Below are positions 1 through 9,443 of a stretch of 40,286 bases of DNA, in pieces; position 1 is the first letter of the stretch; every line of letters begins with the position of its first letter. The stretch comes from Sporichthya sp. (GTDB lineage: Bacteria; Actinomycetota; Actinomycetes; Sporichthyales; Sporichthyaceae): assembly GCF_013815995.1 (NCBI RefSeq), contig NZ_JACDFE010000008.1, positions 1 to 40,286 on the forward strand, in the 5' to 3' direction. Made by a program: the position numbers and the translations under genes. The notes below the pieces were generated by a model, which did no database searches, had not been told where the DNA came from, and was given only the letters and a program-made list of their open reading frames with translations.

Positions 1-22
1 CCCGTGGGCTATAGCTCACGGG
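1..22. terminator. short hairpin, possible terminator of an upstream gene
   Basis: cccgtgggc-tata-gctcacggg, 9-bp stem with one G:T-type mismatch. Confidence 0.35.
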
Positions 23-63
23 CGTTCGGACGCAACGGTGCTCGACGTTAAAGTGACGGGACG

Positions 64-1134
64 TCAGGCCGGGAGTGTGATCTTCGGGGCCACCTCCTGC
101 GCCAGCCGACGCATGGACTCGTCCCACTGCTTCGAGCCGTCGATGTAGTCGTAGCTGTAGACCAGCAACTGGCCGAAGCCGCCGGTCTCGCCCTGCCAGT
201 CCTGCAGCTTCTGCGTCACGGTCTCCGGGGAGCCGGTGATCCAGACATGGTCGGCGAGGTAGGCCGCGTCGACGTCCTCGACGTTGTGCGACGGGTCGGC
301 CAGCAGGCCCTCCATCACCCCGAAGCGCTTGTAGGTCGGGGCCAGGTACTGCTCCCACGCCGCGCCCAGCCCGCCCTCGATGGCGAACTTCTTGGCCTCG
401 GCGTCGGTGTCGGCGACCACGACGTCGCGAACCACGCGGTGGATCGCGCGGTCGGCCGGGTGACCGTTCGCGGTCGCGGCCGCCTCGTAGACGTCCCAGT
501 GGTTCTTCACGAACTGGTTGCCGGAGTAGATCGAGACCGGGATGTACCCGCGCGCGCCGGCGAAGCCGATCGAGGGGGAGTTCGGGCTCAGGCCCGTCAT
601 CGCCATCTGGATCCGGCCGCCGGGCGGGCGGATGTCGCGGACCGGGTGGGTCGGGTCCTCGTGCGGGAACCCGTGGTTCCAGAACTGGCCCTCGGCCTGG
701 TACTCCTTGCCGGCCCAGACCGCCTCGATGATCTCGATCGCCTCGAAGAGCATCTTGTGGTTGACGCTCATGTCGGTGATGCCGCGCAGCGCCGCGTCGG
801 TCGGGTAGGCCCCCGCGGCGATGCCGAGCTGGTAGCGGCCACCGCAGATGTGGGCCAGCCACGCGGTCTGCACCGCCAGCGTCGCCGGGTGGTGGTAGGG
901 CAGCAGGTGCGCGAGCGGCCCGAGCTTGATCTGGGTGGTCTGCGCCGCGGCCGCCGCGATGACCAGCTCGGGGCTGGGGATGCTCTCCCACTGCAGCGTC
1001 GCGTGCTCGCCGATCCAGTACTCGCTGAACCCGGCCTGGTCGGCGGTGACGGCCTGCGCGACCGCCCAGTCGAAGACCTGGCGGGGCGTCCGGTCGGGTC
1101 GCATGAACGGGGTCTGGAACATGCCTACGTCCAC
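64..1134 (-). CDS. LLM-class (luciferase-like) flavin-dependent oxidoreductase
   Basis: ORF 64..1377; the recognisable family sequence begins VDVGMFQTPFMRPDRTPRQVFDWAVAQA (GTG ~1134 or ATG 1122); EYWIGEHATLQWE, LGPLAHLLPYHHPATLAVQTAWL typical of the bacterial luciferase-like family. Confidence 0.85.
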   Translation of the reverse strand: MDVGMFQTPFMRPDRTPRQVFDWAVAQAVTADQAGFSEYWIGEHATLQWESIPSPELVIAAAAAQTTQIKLGPLAHLLPYHHPATLAVQTAWLAHICGGRYQLGIAAGAYPTDAALRGITDMSVNHKMLFEAIEIIEAVWAGKEYQAEGQFWNHGFPHEDPTHPVRDIRPPGGRIQMAMTGLSPNSPSIGFAGARGYIPVSIYSGNQFVKNHWDVYEAAATANGHPADRAIHRVVRDVVVADTDAEAKKFAIEGGLGAAWEQYLAPTYKRFGVMEGLLADPSHNVEDVDAAYLADHVWITGSPETVTQKLQDWQGETGGFGQLLVYSYDYIDGSKQWDESMRRLAQEVAPKITLPA

Positions 1135-1258
1135 GTGGTGCCTCTTTCTCCGGGTTGAGACCGACGTCGCGGGCCAGCCTGCCTTGCGTACGGGCCGGTC
1201 TGTCACCCCTCCATCGGCACCTCTTGTTGACTTCTCCAACGGATGCGAGGCTGCGCCC

Positions 1259-3085
1259 GTGGAGTCCCAGGTGCTTGAAGCGTTCACCGACATCGCGCGG
1301 GACGCCACGGCCGTGAACTCCCCGGAGTCCCTGGACACCCTGCTGCGCACCGTCGGCCGCCGGCTGTGCGAGCTCATCGGGGTCCGGCGGTGCTCGGTCT
1401 ACCTGGGCACCGGTCCGGGGGAGTTCCAGGGCCGGGTCGGGTACTACGTGCTCGACGACATCGACGCCGGGGTGAAGCTGCTGGTCTCCGGCTCCGACCG
1501 GTTCACCGAGGAGATCGTCGCCACCCGCGCCCCGGTGCTGATCACCGACGCCCAGCACGACCCGCGGACGGTGCAGTCGACGATGCAGCGGTGGGGCGTG
1601 CGGGACATGCTCGGCGTCCCGCTGGTGATGGACACCGAGGTCATCGGGATCATCTACCTCGACGACCGGGAGACCGAGCACGTCTATACGGACCGTCAGA
1701 TCTCGCTGGCCCAGACCTTTGCCAACCTGGCCGCGCTCTCGGTGCGGCAGGCCGCCCTGCTCGCCGAGGTCTCCCAGCGGGCCGCGGTCATCGAGGCTCA
1801 GCGCCGCGAGCTGGCCCAGGCCACCGCCGCGCACGAGCGGCTCACCGACGCGGTGCTCTCCGGGCTCACGCTGGTCGACATCGTGCGGGTGCTGGCCGAC
1901 CTGCTGTCCCGCCCCGTGCTCGTCTACAACCTCAACCAGGTGCTGATGACCTCCTCCGCCCGCGGGGGGGACCGGCACAACACGGCGCTGCAGGGCGCGG
2001 CCCGCGGCACCGGCAAGGCCGAACTCGTTGCCGCCCTGCGCGCGAGCGGGGAGACCGGGCCCTCGGTGGTGCTGGCGCCGGCGCCGGCGCTGGGCTGTCC
2101 GCACCGCCGGATGATCTGCCCGATGGTGATCGAGGGCCGCACCGCCGGCTACCTGGTCACGCTGGAGACCGGCGGCCGGTTCAGCGCCCTGGACACCCGG
2201 ATCGCCCAGCACGGCGCGACGGTGGTGACGCTGGCCATGTTCCACGAACTGCGGCAGTCCGCAGCCCGCGACCAGGCCCGGCAGGAGTTCCTCGGTGACC
2301 TCCTGCACGGCGGCCGTGACCCCGGCACCATCGCCCGCCGGGCGCAGGTGCACGGCATCGACCTGGCCCTTCCGCACGTGCTGGTCCGGATCGCTGAAGC
2401 CGCGGCCCCGGAGCAGCGGGGAGGGCTGGCGGCGGCGCTGGCCGGTGAGCTCGGGCTGGCCGACGTGCTCACCACCGCCGTCCCCGGCGCTGCCGTCCTG
2501 CTGGTGGCGACGCCGGCGGAGAAGGAGATCGCGGCGGCCAGGGCGGTTCGCGACGCGGTGGTCCGGGTGCTGCCCGCCCAGTTCGGGTCAGCGCCGCCGA
2601 CCGTGGTCATCTCCTCGGTCTGCCGGGAGCTGGGCGACTATCCGCGCGCCGCCGTCGAGGTCCGGCGGGTGATGGACCTGCTCGCCCGGATCGGCCGGCG
2701 CGGTCAGGTCGAGCTGGCCGGCGAACTCGCGGTGTCCCGCCTGATCGCGTCGTCGGTGCCCTCCGCGCAGGCGCTCGACGTCGCGCGCCAACTGGTCGGG
2801 CCGATCCTCGAGCTGGACCGGGTCGGGCACGCCGAGCTGCTGCCCACGCTGCGCGCGTTGCTCGCCGAGGACGGCCAGGTCCGCGGCACCGCTCGCCTCC
2901 TCGGGGTGCACGAGAACACGGTCCGCTACCGGATGGCCAAGGTCCGGGACTGTTCGGCGATCGACCCGCACCGGCTCGACAGCCTGCTGGACCTGCGCTA
3001 CTGCCTGCAGATTCTTGACCTCGCAGGCGAGCTCGTTGGAGATGTCGACAACCGGTCACAGGACGTGGTTGCGCCACCTGGGTAG
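1259..3085 (+). CDS. GAF domain / PucR-type C-terminal HTH transcriptional regulator
   Basis: In-frame GTG at 1259 inside ORF 926..3085; GAF-like N-terminus (GVPLVMDTEVIGIIYLDDRE); C-terminal LLAEDGQVRGTARLLGVHENTVRYRMAKVRD = PucR/CdaR-type HTH_30. Confidence 0.85.
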   Translation: MESQVLEAFTDIARDATAVNSPESLDTLLRTVGRRLCELIGVRRCSVYLGTGPGEFQGRVGYYVLDDIDAGVKLLVSGSDRFTEEIVATRAPVLITDAQHDPRTVQSTMQRWGVRDMLGVPLVMDTEVIGIIYLDDRETEHVYTDRQISLAQTFANLAALSVRQAALLAEVSQRAAVIEAQRRELAQATAAHERLTDAVLSGLTLVDIVRVLADLLSRPVLVYNLNQVLMTSSARGGDRHNTALQGAARGTGKAELVAALRASGETGPSVVLAPAPALGCPHRRMICPMVIEGRTAGYLVTLETGGRFSALDTRIAQHGATVVTLAMFHELRQSAARDQARQEFLGDLLHGGRDPGTIARRAQVHGIDLALPHVLVRIAEAAAPEQRGGLAAALAGELGLADVLTTAVPGAAVLLVATPAEKEIAAARAVRDAVVRVLPAQFGSAPPTVVISSVCRELGDYPRAAVEVRRVMDLLARIGRRGQVELAGELAVSRLIASSVPSAQALDVARQLVGPILELDRVGHAELLPTLRALLAEDGQVRGTARLLGVHENTVRYRMAKVRDCSAIDPHRLDSLLDLRYCLQILDLAGELVGDVDNRSQDVVAPPG

Positions 3086-3148
3086 GCCCTCGAAGACTGC
3101 GGCATCAGTAGAGGTGTCCGCAGCGAACGCGCGAGGGGATGGAACCGG

Positions 3149-4249
3149 ATGCAGGTCGGCCTTCAGTTCATCATTCAGAACACCCACGACGGCGGGATGT
3201 CGGACGCGGAGATGTTCCGGCAGGAGACCGAGCTGGCCGTGATGGCCGAGGACCTCGGGCTCGACTTCATCCAGGCGCCGGAGCACCACTTCGACCCGGG
3301 CTACTCGATGTGCCCGGACAACATGCAATGGCTGGCCTACGTCGGCGGCCGCACCTCGACGATCGGCATCGGCTGCGGGGCGATCATCCTGCCGTGGTGG
3401 GGCAACCCGCTGCGCGTCATCGAGAAGATCTCGATGCTCGACATCCTGCTCGGCGACCGCTTCACCCTCGGCTTCGGGCGCGGCCTGGCCCGCAAGGAGT
3501 ACGAGATCTTCGGCGTCGACATGTCGACCTCGCGCCAGCGCTTCGACCAGGCCGCCGAGCTGATCCTGGACGCGCTCGAGACCGGCGTCGCCGAGTGGGA
3601 CACCGAGTACTTCACCCAGTCCCGCACCGAGATCACGCCCAAGCCGCAGCGGGGCTTCCGCGACCGCCGGTTCTACTCCGTCGCGATGACGCCGGACTCC
3701 GGTATCGCCGCGGCCAACCTCGGCGCGACGATGATGTCGTTCGTCCAGCTGCCGTGGGAGATGCACGACGAGGGCATCCAGGCCTGGCGCGAGCACTTCG
3801 TGAAGGTGCACCCGAACAAGGAGCCGGGCGCGCCCGGCATGACCGACTTCACCTACTGCCACGCGGACGCTCAGGTCGCGGAGGACACCGCCCGCACGTA
3901 CCTCTCCAAGTACTTCAAGACCGTCATCTCGCACTACGACTTCGACGGCTCGCACTGGGGCGAGACCGCGGGCTACACCGCCTACCAGGCCGGCGCGGAC
4001 GCCATCAACGAGGTCGGGATCGACGCCGCGGCCGAGGGTTTCGTCCAGTCGCAGTGCTGGGGCACCCCGGACCAGATCCTCACCGAGTGGCAGCGCCGCG
4101 TCGACATGAGCGGTGACCTGCGCCCGAGCCTGGCCGTGTCCTACGCGGGAATGCCGTTCGACATGGTCCGCGACAGCCTGGGGCTGATCTCCAAGGAGGT
4201 CGCGCCCGAGCTCCGCAAGATGGGCGCGAATGTCTCCGTCAGCGCCTGA
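3149..4249 (+). CDS. LLM-class (luciferase-like) flavin-dependent oxidoreductase
   Basis: 366 aa; EDLGLDFIQAPEHHFDPGYSMCPDNMQWLAYVGGRTSTIGIGCGAIILPWWGNPLRVIEKISMLDIL; GDRFTLGFGRGLARKEYEIFGVD. Confidence 0.88.
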   Translation: MQVGLQFIIQNTHDGGMSDAEMFRQETELAVMAEDLGLDFIQAPEHHFDPGYSMCPDNMQWLAYVGGRTSTIGIGCGAIILPWWGNPLRVIEKISMLDILLGDRFTLGFGRGLARKEYEIFGVDMSTSRQRFDQAAELILDALETGVAEWDTEYFTQSRTEITPKPQRGFRDRRFYSVAMTPDSGIAAANLGATMMSFVQLPWEMHDEGIQAWREHFVKVHPNKEPGAPGMTDFTYCHADAQVAEDTARTYLSKYFKTVISHYDFDGSHWGETAGYTAYQAGADAINEVGIDAAAEGFVQSQCWGTPDQILTEWQRRVDMSGDLRPSLAVSYAGMPFDMVRDSLGLISKEVAPELRKMGANVSVSA

Positions 4250-4310
4250 CCCACCTCTGCACCCCCCGTACGCACCCCTACGAACTGGCCCACAACCCGG
4301 AGGAGAACCC

Positions 4311-5060
4311 ATGGGCGGCATCGCAATTCTCGGCGGGGCAGGTGGCCTCGGGGCCGCGGTCTCCCGGCGCATCGGCCCGCGCACGCCATTGACCATCGGC
4401 TACCAGGGCAACGCCGAGCGCGCGAACGCGCTGGTCGACGAGCTCGTCGCCGCCGGCGGACAGGCGGTCGCCGCGCAGGTCGACATCACCGACACCGCGT
4501 CGGTGACCGACTTCCTGGCCAAGACCGCCGCGCAGTGGGGCAAGCTCGATCACATCGTGCAGGCCACCGGCCCGGCGATCCCGCTGTGTGCGCTCAAGGA
4601 CGTCAGCGAGGACGATTTCAAGCGGATCTACGCCACCGACGTCTTCGGATCGTTCAACGTCATCAAAGCCGGCACCGCCGCGCTGGCCGAGACCGGCGGC
4701 GGCAGCATCGTCATGTTCCTGACCACCGCGGTCGGGCGCACGCTGGAGAACGACGGCATGTCCGGTGGCCCCAAGCACGCCGTCGCGGGCCTGCTCCGCC
4801 AGGCCGCCCGTGAGTGCGGCAAGGACAACGTGCGGCTCAACGGCATCTCGCCGGGCGTCATCGACGCCGGCATCGTGCACAGCTCGTTCGTGGTCGACGA
4901 GGTCGCGATGAGCGTCATCCAGAGTTGCCTGGCCCAGACCCCGCTCGGCCGGATGGGCCGGCCCGAGGAGGTGGCCTCGCTGGTCGAGTACCTGGTCTCC
5001 GAGGGCGCGGCCTACATCAGCGGCCAGCTGATCGCGGTCGACGGCGGCTACGCCGCCTGA
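4311..5060 (+). CDS. SDR family oxidoreductase (atypical catalytic motif)
   Basis: ATG 4311 preceded by ggagga; ILGGAGGLGAAVSRRIG nucleotide motif, C-terminal YISGQLIAVDGGYAA. Confidence 0.85.
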   Translation: MGGIAILGGAGGLGAAVSRRIGPRTPLTIGYQGNAERANALVDELVAAGGQAVAAQVDITDTASVTDFLAKTAAQWGKLDHIVQATGPAIPLCALKDVSEDDFKRIYATDVFGSFNVIKAGTAALAETGGGSIVMFLTTAVGRTLENDGMSGGPKHAVAGLLRQAARECGKDNVRLNGISPGVIDAGIVHSSFVVDEVAMSVIQSCLAQTPLGRMGRPEEVASLVEYLVSEGAAYISGQLIAVDGGYAA

Positions 5061-5073
5061 GCAGTCCAGCCCC

Positions 5074-5118
5074 GTCGAGGGCCTGAGGGTGATGACCCTC
5101 AGGCCCTCGACCTTTTTG
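5074..5118 (+). terminator. Rho-independent terminator after the SDR gene
   Basis: Perfect 17-bp stem gtcgagggcctgagggt / accctcaggccctcgac, 4-nt loop gatg, followed by ctttttg. Confidence 0.9.
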
Positions 5119-5294
5119 ACAACTGAATATGACTCAGTGTCAGGAGTGGGCTAGAGAAAGCGACAAAGCCTCCCAACTCCGGCCTGGTCGGGGGTTGGTC
5201 CGCGGGCGAGACTCCGCGCAGGTGCGGCGAGTCCGCACGACCATCGGCGCCCTTGCGAGGCAGTACGGGTGCCGTCCCTGGGAGAGAGGTGCGC

Positions 5295-6857
5295 ATGAGG
5301 AGAACCCGCTTCGGACGAGGTCCGTCGATCGCGGTGGCCGTGATGTCCGCGCTGGCGCTCGTCGCCGGGTGCGGCGGCTCCAGCGTGGAGGACTCCGCCG
5401 CCGATTCGCAGCCGACCGTGCAGGATGCGGTCGTCCCGGGCGTGCAGGCCGGCGCCGACAGCGTTGGAGCTGTCGACACCACCGCGGGGGTCCCGGCGGC
5501 TGGTTCAGCCGCGGACGCGGCCGCGCCCGCAGACTCGACCGCTGCGGCCGCCGGCGCAGCGGCTGGCTCGTCGGGTAACGCGAGCAAGGACAAGAAGGCG
5601 GGCGGCACCGCGAAGACGCCGGGTCAGGCGGCCGGCACCGGACTGGCGGCTGAGCGGATGGCCGCGAGTGCCGCCATCTTCGGGGGGAATGCGCCGTGCA
5701 AACCGGCCACCCTGTCTGAAGTCAACATCGGGAACGTGAGCACGCTCAGCGGAGTGCTGGGGGAGTTGTTCTCGCCGGCGGCGTCGGCGCTCCAGGTGTT
5801 CGTCAGTTCGCAAAACGCCTGCGGCGGACTCAACGGCCACAAGATCAAGTTCTTCCTCGACGACGACCAGGGCGATCCGACAACGGCGGCGTCCAAGGTC
5901 CAGGAAATGATCTCGGGCAAGAAGATCCTGGCGTTCGTGGGGAACATCCAGGTCCTCACGGTCGACGCGATCGTGCCCGTCATCAAGCGATCGGGCATCC
6001 CGGTCATCGGATCGGACATGACCAGCAACACCTGGTTCACCAATCCGCTGATGTTCCCGCAGGGATCACCCCTGCAGTCGGTCGGCTACGGGTTCAACCT
6101 GGCGACGCGGGACTATTTCAAGAAGAAGGTCATCGGGACGATCTACTGCCTCGAGGTGCCGCGGGCGTGCGAGCAGTACAACCTCGCAACGAAGGAACTG
6201 GCGCCGAGCATGGGGGTGGAGTTCCGCAAGGAGATCCAGGCGTCCCTGACCGCGCCGTCGTACATCCAGGAATGTCTCGCGCACAAGAATGCGGGGGTCG
6301 AGGTGCTGGGCCTGCTGATCGATGCCGCGTCCCAGCACCGGATCGCGCGATCGTGCATCCAGGTCGACTACTACCCGAACGTCGTCACGACGCCGATCTC
6401 GGTCGGCAACGACAAGCAGTTCCTGCAGGGCAAGCCGTGGCTGGGGAACGCCTACATCGCGATGAACGTGTTTCCCTGGGTGGGCGACACGACGCCGGCC
6501 CAGAAGTACTTCCAGGCCATGGTCAAGAAGTACAGCCCGGGCATGACCTCCGGAGGATCCGCCAGCTACGGGTGGACGGCCGGGGCGCTACTGGTCGCTG
6601 CCTCCGCCGGGTTCTCGCAGACCAACCCGACCACCCAACAGTTGCTGGACACCCTCTGGACCTTCAAGGGCCAGAAGTTCACCTCGCTCGGCGGCCTGTC
6701 GGGTCCGCGCAGCTTCGGCAAGGACACCAACCCCCGCGTGCCCTACTGCCTGTTCGGGATGATCACCAACGATCAGAACACGGGCTGGAAGTTGGTGGAC
6801 GACAAGGCGACCTGCACCGACCAACTCTCCGCGAGCGATCCGCAGCGGAAGAGCTGA
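5295..6857 (+). CDS. ABC transporter substrate-binding lipoprotein (branched-chain amino acid/Leu-Ile-Val type)
   Basis: ATG 5295 after ggagagagg; lipobox SALALVAGCGGSS; Ala/Gly-rich linker; VNIGNVSTLSGVLGELFSPAASALQVFVSSQNACGGLNGHKIKFFLDDDQGDPTTAASKVQEMI. Confidence 0.85.
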   Translation: MRRTRFGRGPSIAVAVMSALALVAGCGGSSVEDSAADSQPTVQDAVVPGVQAGADSVGAVDTTAGVPAAGSAADAAAPADSTAAAAGAAAGSSGNASKDKKAGGTAKTPGQAAGTGLAAERMAASAAIFGGNAPCKPATLSEVNIGNVSTLSGVLGELFSPAASALQVFVSSQNACGGLNGHKIKFFLDDDQGDPTTAASKVQEMISGKKILAFVGNIQVLTVDAIVPVIKRSGIPVIGSDMTSNTWFTNPLMFPQGSPLQSVGYGFNLATRDYFKKKVIGTIYCLEVPRACEQYNLATKELAPSMGVEFRKEIQASLTAPSYIQECLAHKNAGVEVLGLLIDAASQHRIARSCIQVDYYPNVVTTPISVGNDKQFLQGKPWLGNAYIAMNVFPWVGDTTPAQKYFQAMVKKYSPGMTSGGSASYGWTAGALLVAASAGFSQTNPTTQQLLDTLWTFKGQKFTSLGGLSGPRSFGKDTNPRVPYCLFGMITNDQNTGWKLVDDKATCTDQLSASDPQRKS

Positions 6858-6864
6858 TCTGAGC

Positions 6865-6890
6865 GCCTCCGGGCCCGCCCGCCCGGAGGC
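6865..6890. terminator. GC-rich hairpin downstream of the substrate-binding protein gene
   Basis: 9-bp perfect stem gcctccggg / cccggaggc with 8-nt loop, just after the stop at 6857. Confidence 0.6.
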
Positions 6891-6917
6891 CGGGCCCCTT
6901 GCCGTGCCCGGAGTGCG

Positions 6918-6977
6918 CCGATAGTGGAGTTGAGCCCCGGTCCGTGGCTCCGCAGCGGTGTCCAACTCCACTATCGG
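6918..6977. repeat. 15-bp perfect inverted repeat between convergent genes (bidirectional terminator or REP-like hairpin)
   Basis: ccgatagtggagttg (6918-6932) / caactccactatcgg (6963-6977), with an internal gagcc/ggctc pairing in the loop region. Confidence 0.8.
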
Positions 6978-6989
6978 GCGAGTCGGGGC

Positions 6990-8348
6990 TCAGATCCCCA
7001 TCAGGCCGCGGTAGAGCGCGTAGAAGTGGCGGATCTTCGTCTCCTGGTAGGCGCCGAAGCTGACGCCGGGCTTGTGCTCGACCAGGGTGTGCAGGCCCTT
7101 CTGCACGAAGCCGACGTTGTACTCGTCCTGGAAGAACACCCGGGCCAGTGGACCCAGTTCGACGGCCTCCAGGAAGGACTGCTCCAGGCCGAGGCGGCGC
7201 ACCGGTGCGTCCGGCGGACGCTCGCCGGAGAACGGGGAGAGCACGAGGACCTCCATGAAGCAGGTCTCCGGGTCCGCGCCGTTCGGGCGGAAGCGGTAGC
7301 AGGTGCGGTTGTAGCTGCCCCAGGGGTGAAAGTTCGGGAACGCCGTGTAGAAGAAGGTGTCCACGCACTCCGAATCTGACAGCTCGTCAGCTTTCGGGCC
7401 CAGCGAAGCGGCCATCCGCGAGCGGGTGGCCGCGGCGATCACGGTGCGGGCGGTGGCGCCGTCAGGGAGTTCGAGGATGCGCGGGTCGTCCAGGCCGAGG
7501 CCCATCATCGCGTCGAAGATCTCTTGCTCGGTGGGCTCATAACTCAGGTGCGGGCTGGGGGTGCCGCGCGGGGTGATCGCGCGCGACGTCCAGCCCCACG
7601 CGTCGTACTGGGAGTTGGCGTCGCCGATCCCGCGCAGCAGCTGCGGATGCGTGGTCACCACGTGGAAGCTCTCCATGAAGGCCTCCTGCGCGACCTTCCA
7701 GTTGCAGGGGAGCAGCTTCTCCACGTGCGCCTCGACGTAGCGTCCGGCCATGTCCCAGTGCTCGAGCTCGGTCAGCCGGCCGAGGTAGTCGCGCAGCGGT
7801 ACCTGATCCGGGTCGAGGCAGACGAAGACGAACCCGCCCCAGGTGTCCACCCGGACCTGCGGCAGCACGAAGGCCTCGTCGGTGACCTGGGGGAAGTCCC
7901 AGCGGGCCGGTACCCGGGCCAGCTCACCCCGCAGGTCCCAGCAGAAGCCGTGGAACTGGCAGGCCAGTTCGCTGACCGGACCGTCCACCTGGCGCAGTTG
8001 TCGGCCCCGGTGCAGACAGGCGTTGTAGAAGCCGCGCAGCCCGCCGTCGTCGCCGCGCACGAGCAGGATCGAGAGATCGGCAATGTCGTAGACGACAGTG
8101 TCGCCGGGGTTGGCCACCGCGGTCTCGCGGCAGGCGAACTGCCACACCGTCTTCCAGATCCGCTCCTTCTCCAGCGCGACCAGGTCGCGGTCGAAGTAGA
8201 AGGAGGCCGGGATGTCGGCGATGCCGAAGCCGGACTCGCCCTCGGTGCGGAGGAAGTCCGGGACCTCGCGGGTGTCCGCGTCGAGCAGGTCCTGGTAGCT
8301 CGGGCCGGGGGAGCGGTCCGTGCGCTCGGAGCGGGTGGGCGCGGTCAT
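6990..8348 (-). CDS. Rieske [2Fe-2S] aromatic-ring-hydroxylating dioxygenase, alpha subunit
   Basis: Rieske motif CLHRGRQLRQVDGPVSELACQFHGFCWDLRG; catalytic region NWKVAQEAFMESFHVVTTHPQL; start MTAPTRSERTDR at 8348. Confidence 0.92.
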   Translation of the reverse strand: MTAPTRSERTDRSPGPSYQDLLDADTREVPDFLRTEGESGFGIADIPASFYFDRDLVALEKERIWKTVWQFACRETAVANPGDTVVYDIADLSILLVRGDDGGLRGFYNACLHRGRQLRQVDGPVSELACQFHGFCWDLRGELARVPARWDFPQVTDEAFVLPQVRVDTWGGFVFVCLDPDQVPLRDYLGRLTELEHWDMAGRYVEAHVEKLLPCNWKVAQEAFMESFHVVTTHPQLLRGIGDANSQYDAWGWTSRAITPRGTPSPHLSYEPTEQEIFDAMMGLGLDDPRILELPDGATARTVIAAATRSRMAASLGPKADELSDSECVDTFFYTAFPNFHPWGSYNRTCYRFRPNGADPETCFMEVLVLSPFSGERPPDAPVRRLGLEQSFLEAVELGPLARVFFQDEYNVGFVQKGLHTLVEHKPGVSFGAYQETKIRHFYALYRGLMGI

Positions 8349-8593
8349 CCCTGCCGCTCCGCCTCGACGCCGTGGTCCTGCGTGAACCCCACGAGGTGCC
8401 GGGAGGCCGGCGTGTAGCCCTGCGTCCCGACCCAGCGGCACAGCTCGGGATCGGCGGTGCGCAGCTCGCCCGCCACCCAGGTGCCGCGGAAGTCGAAGAT
8501 CCCGCGCTGCTCGCCCTTGGCCACCTCGACGCGGCCGTCCTCCAGCCCGGTGTAGATCGCCCCGCTGAACGGGTGCTCAAGCCGGAACGCCAT
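8345..8593 (-). CDS. small hypothetical protein (82 aa) translationally coupled to the Rieske oxygenase
   Basis: MAFRLEHPFSGAIYTGLEDGRVEVAKGEQRGIFDFRGTWVAGELRTADPELCRWVG...; stop overlaps the Rieske ATG (ATGA). Confidence 0.6.
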   Translation of the reverse strand: MAFRLEHPFSGAIYTGLEDGRVEVAKGEQRGIFDFRGTWVAGELRTADPELCRWVGTQGYTPASRHLVGFTQDHGVEAERQG

Positions 8594-8687
8594 GCGAAAT
8601 AGTCTAGCCCTTGACCTTTCCTGCGGTCCCCCAGCAGATGTCACCGTTACAAGCTGGGACCAAGGTGTCCGTGAGACCCTGACGCCG

Positions 8688-9440
8688 ATGAGTGCGTACG
8701 CGGGGGGTCCCAAGCTGCCCTGGGAGGGCAAGGCGCAGCCCGCCGACAAGGTGATCGTCGCGGTGATCATGCTCAGCGGGATCTACGGGCTGGCCACCAT
8801 GCCGCTGATCCCCTGGATGATCCAGGAGCACCCGGTCTGGCTGGCCGCGATCCGCGGCGGGATGACCTCCATCGTCAACCTCGGGGCGATGGCCCGGATC
8901 GGCGAGGTCAACGTCCTGGTCGCGATCTTCGTCGGCCTGCCGGCCACCGTGATGTTCGACTGGGCCTACTGGTGGGCCGGGGCGCGGTGGGGCGAGCGGG
9001 CCCTGCACATGATCCTCGGCGAATCCCGCAAGACCGAAGCGCGCCTGGAGAAGGTCAAGCGCTGGACCGAGAAGTACGGCGCGCTCGCGGTGCTGACCGC
9101 CTACTACCTACCGGTGCCGACCGTGCTGATCTATGCCGCCGCCGGCTGGGCCGGCATGCGGCTGACGACGTTCCTGATCCTGGACATCGTCGGAGCGCTG
9201 TTGTGGGTCGGGGTGCTCGCCGGCCTGGGCTACTGGGCCGGGCAGTCCGCGGTGGACGCCGTCGACGCGGTAGCGGACTACACGCTCTACATCACGATCG
9301 CCATCGTCGTGGTGGTGGTGGCGCGGCAGGTCTGGACGACGCGGCGTCAGATCAAGGAAGCGACGCAGGCCGCGCACGCCGAGAAGGCGGCGCGGGACAG
9401 CGCCGCGCGGGAGGACGCAGCCTCCGACCCTGTCGCCTGA
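8688..9440 (+). CDS. DedA/SNARE-associated (VTT) family membrane protein
   Basis: Multiple TM segments; FVGLPATVMFDWAYWWAGARWGERALHMI, AVLTAYYLPVPTVLIYAAAGWAGM; ATG 8688 inside ORF 8592..9440. Confidence 0.75.
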   Translation: MSAYAGGPKLPWEGKAQPADKVIVAVIMLSGIYGLATMPLIPWMIQEHPVWLAAIRGGMTSIVNLGAMARIGEVNVLVAIFVGLPATVMFDWAYWWAGARWGERALHMILGESRKTEARLEKVKRWTEKYGALAVLTAYYLPVPTVLIYAAAGWAGMRLTTFLILDIVGALLWVGVLAGLGYWAGQSAVDAVDAVADYTLYITIAIVVVVVARQVWTTRRQIKEATQAAHAEKAARDSAAREDAASDPVA

Positions 9441-9443
9441 CGG

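Noticed and set aside
5130-5142. tgactcagtgtca upstream of the substrate-binding protein, similar to tgacgcagtgtca at 38747-38759
   Set aside because: Two near-identical TGAC-N5-GTCA sites are intriguing, but the second lies at the 3' end of convergent genes, overlapping a stop codon, so a shared operator is not convincing.
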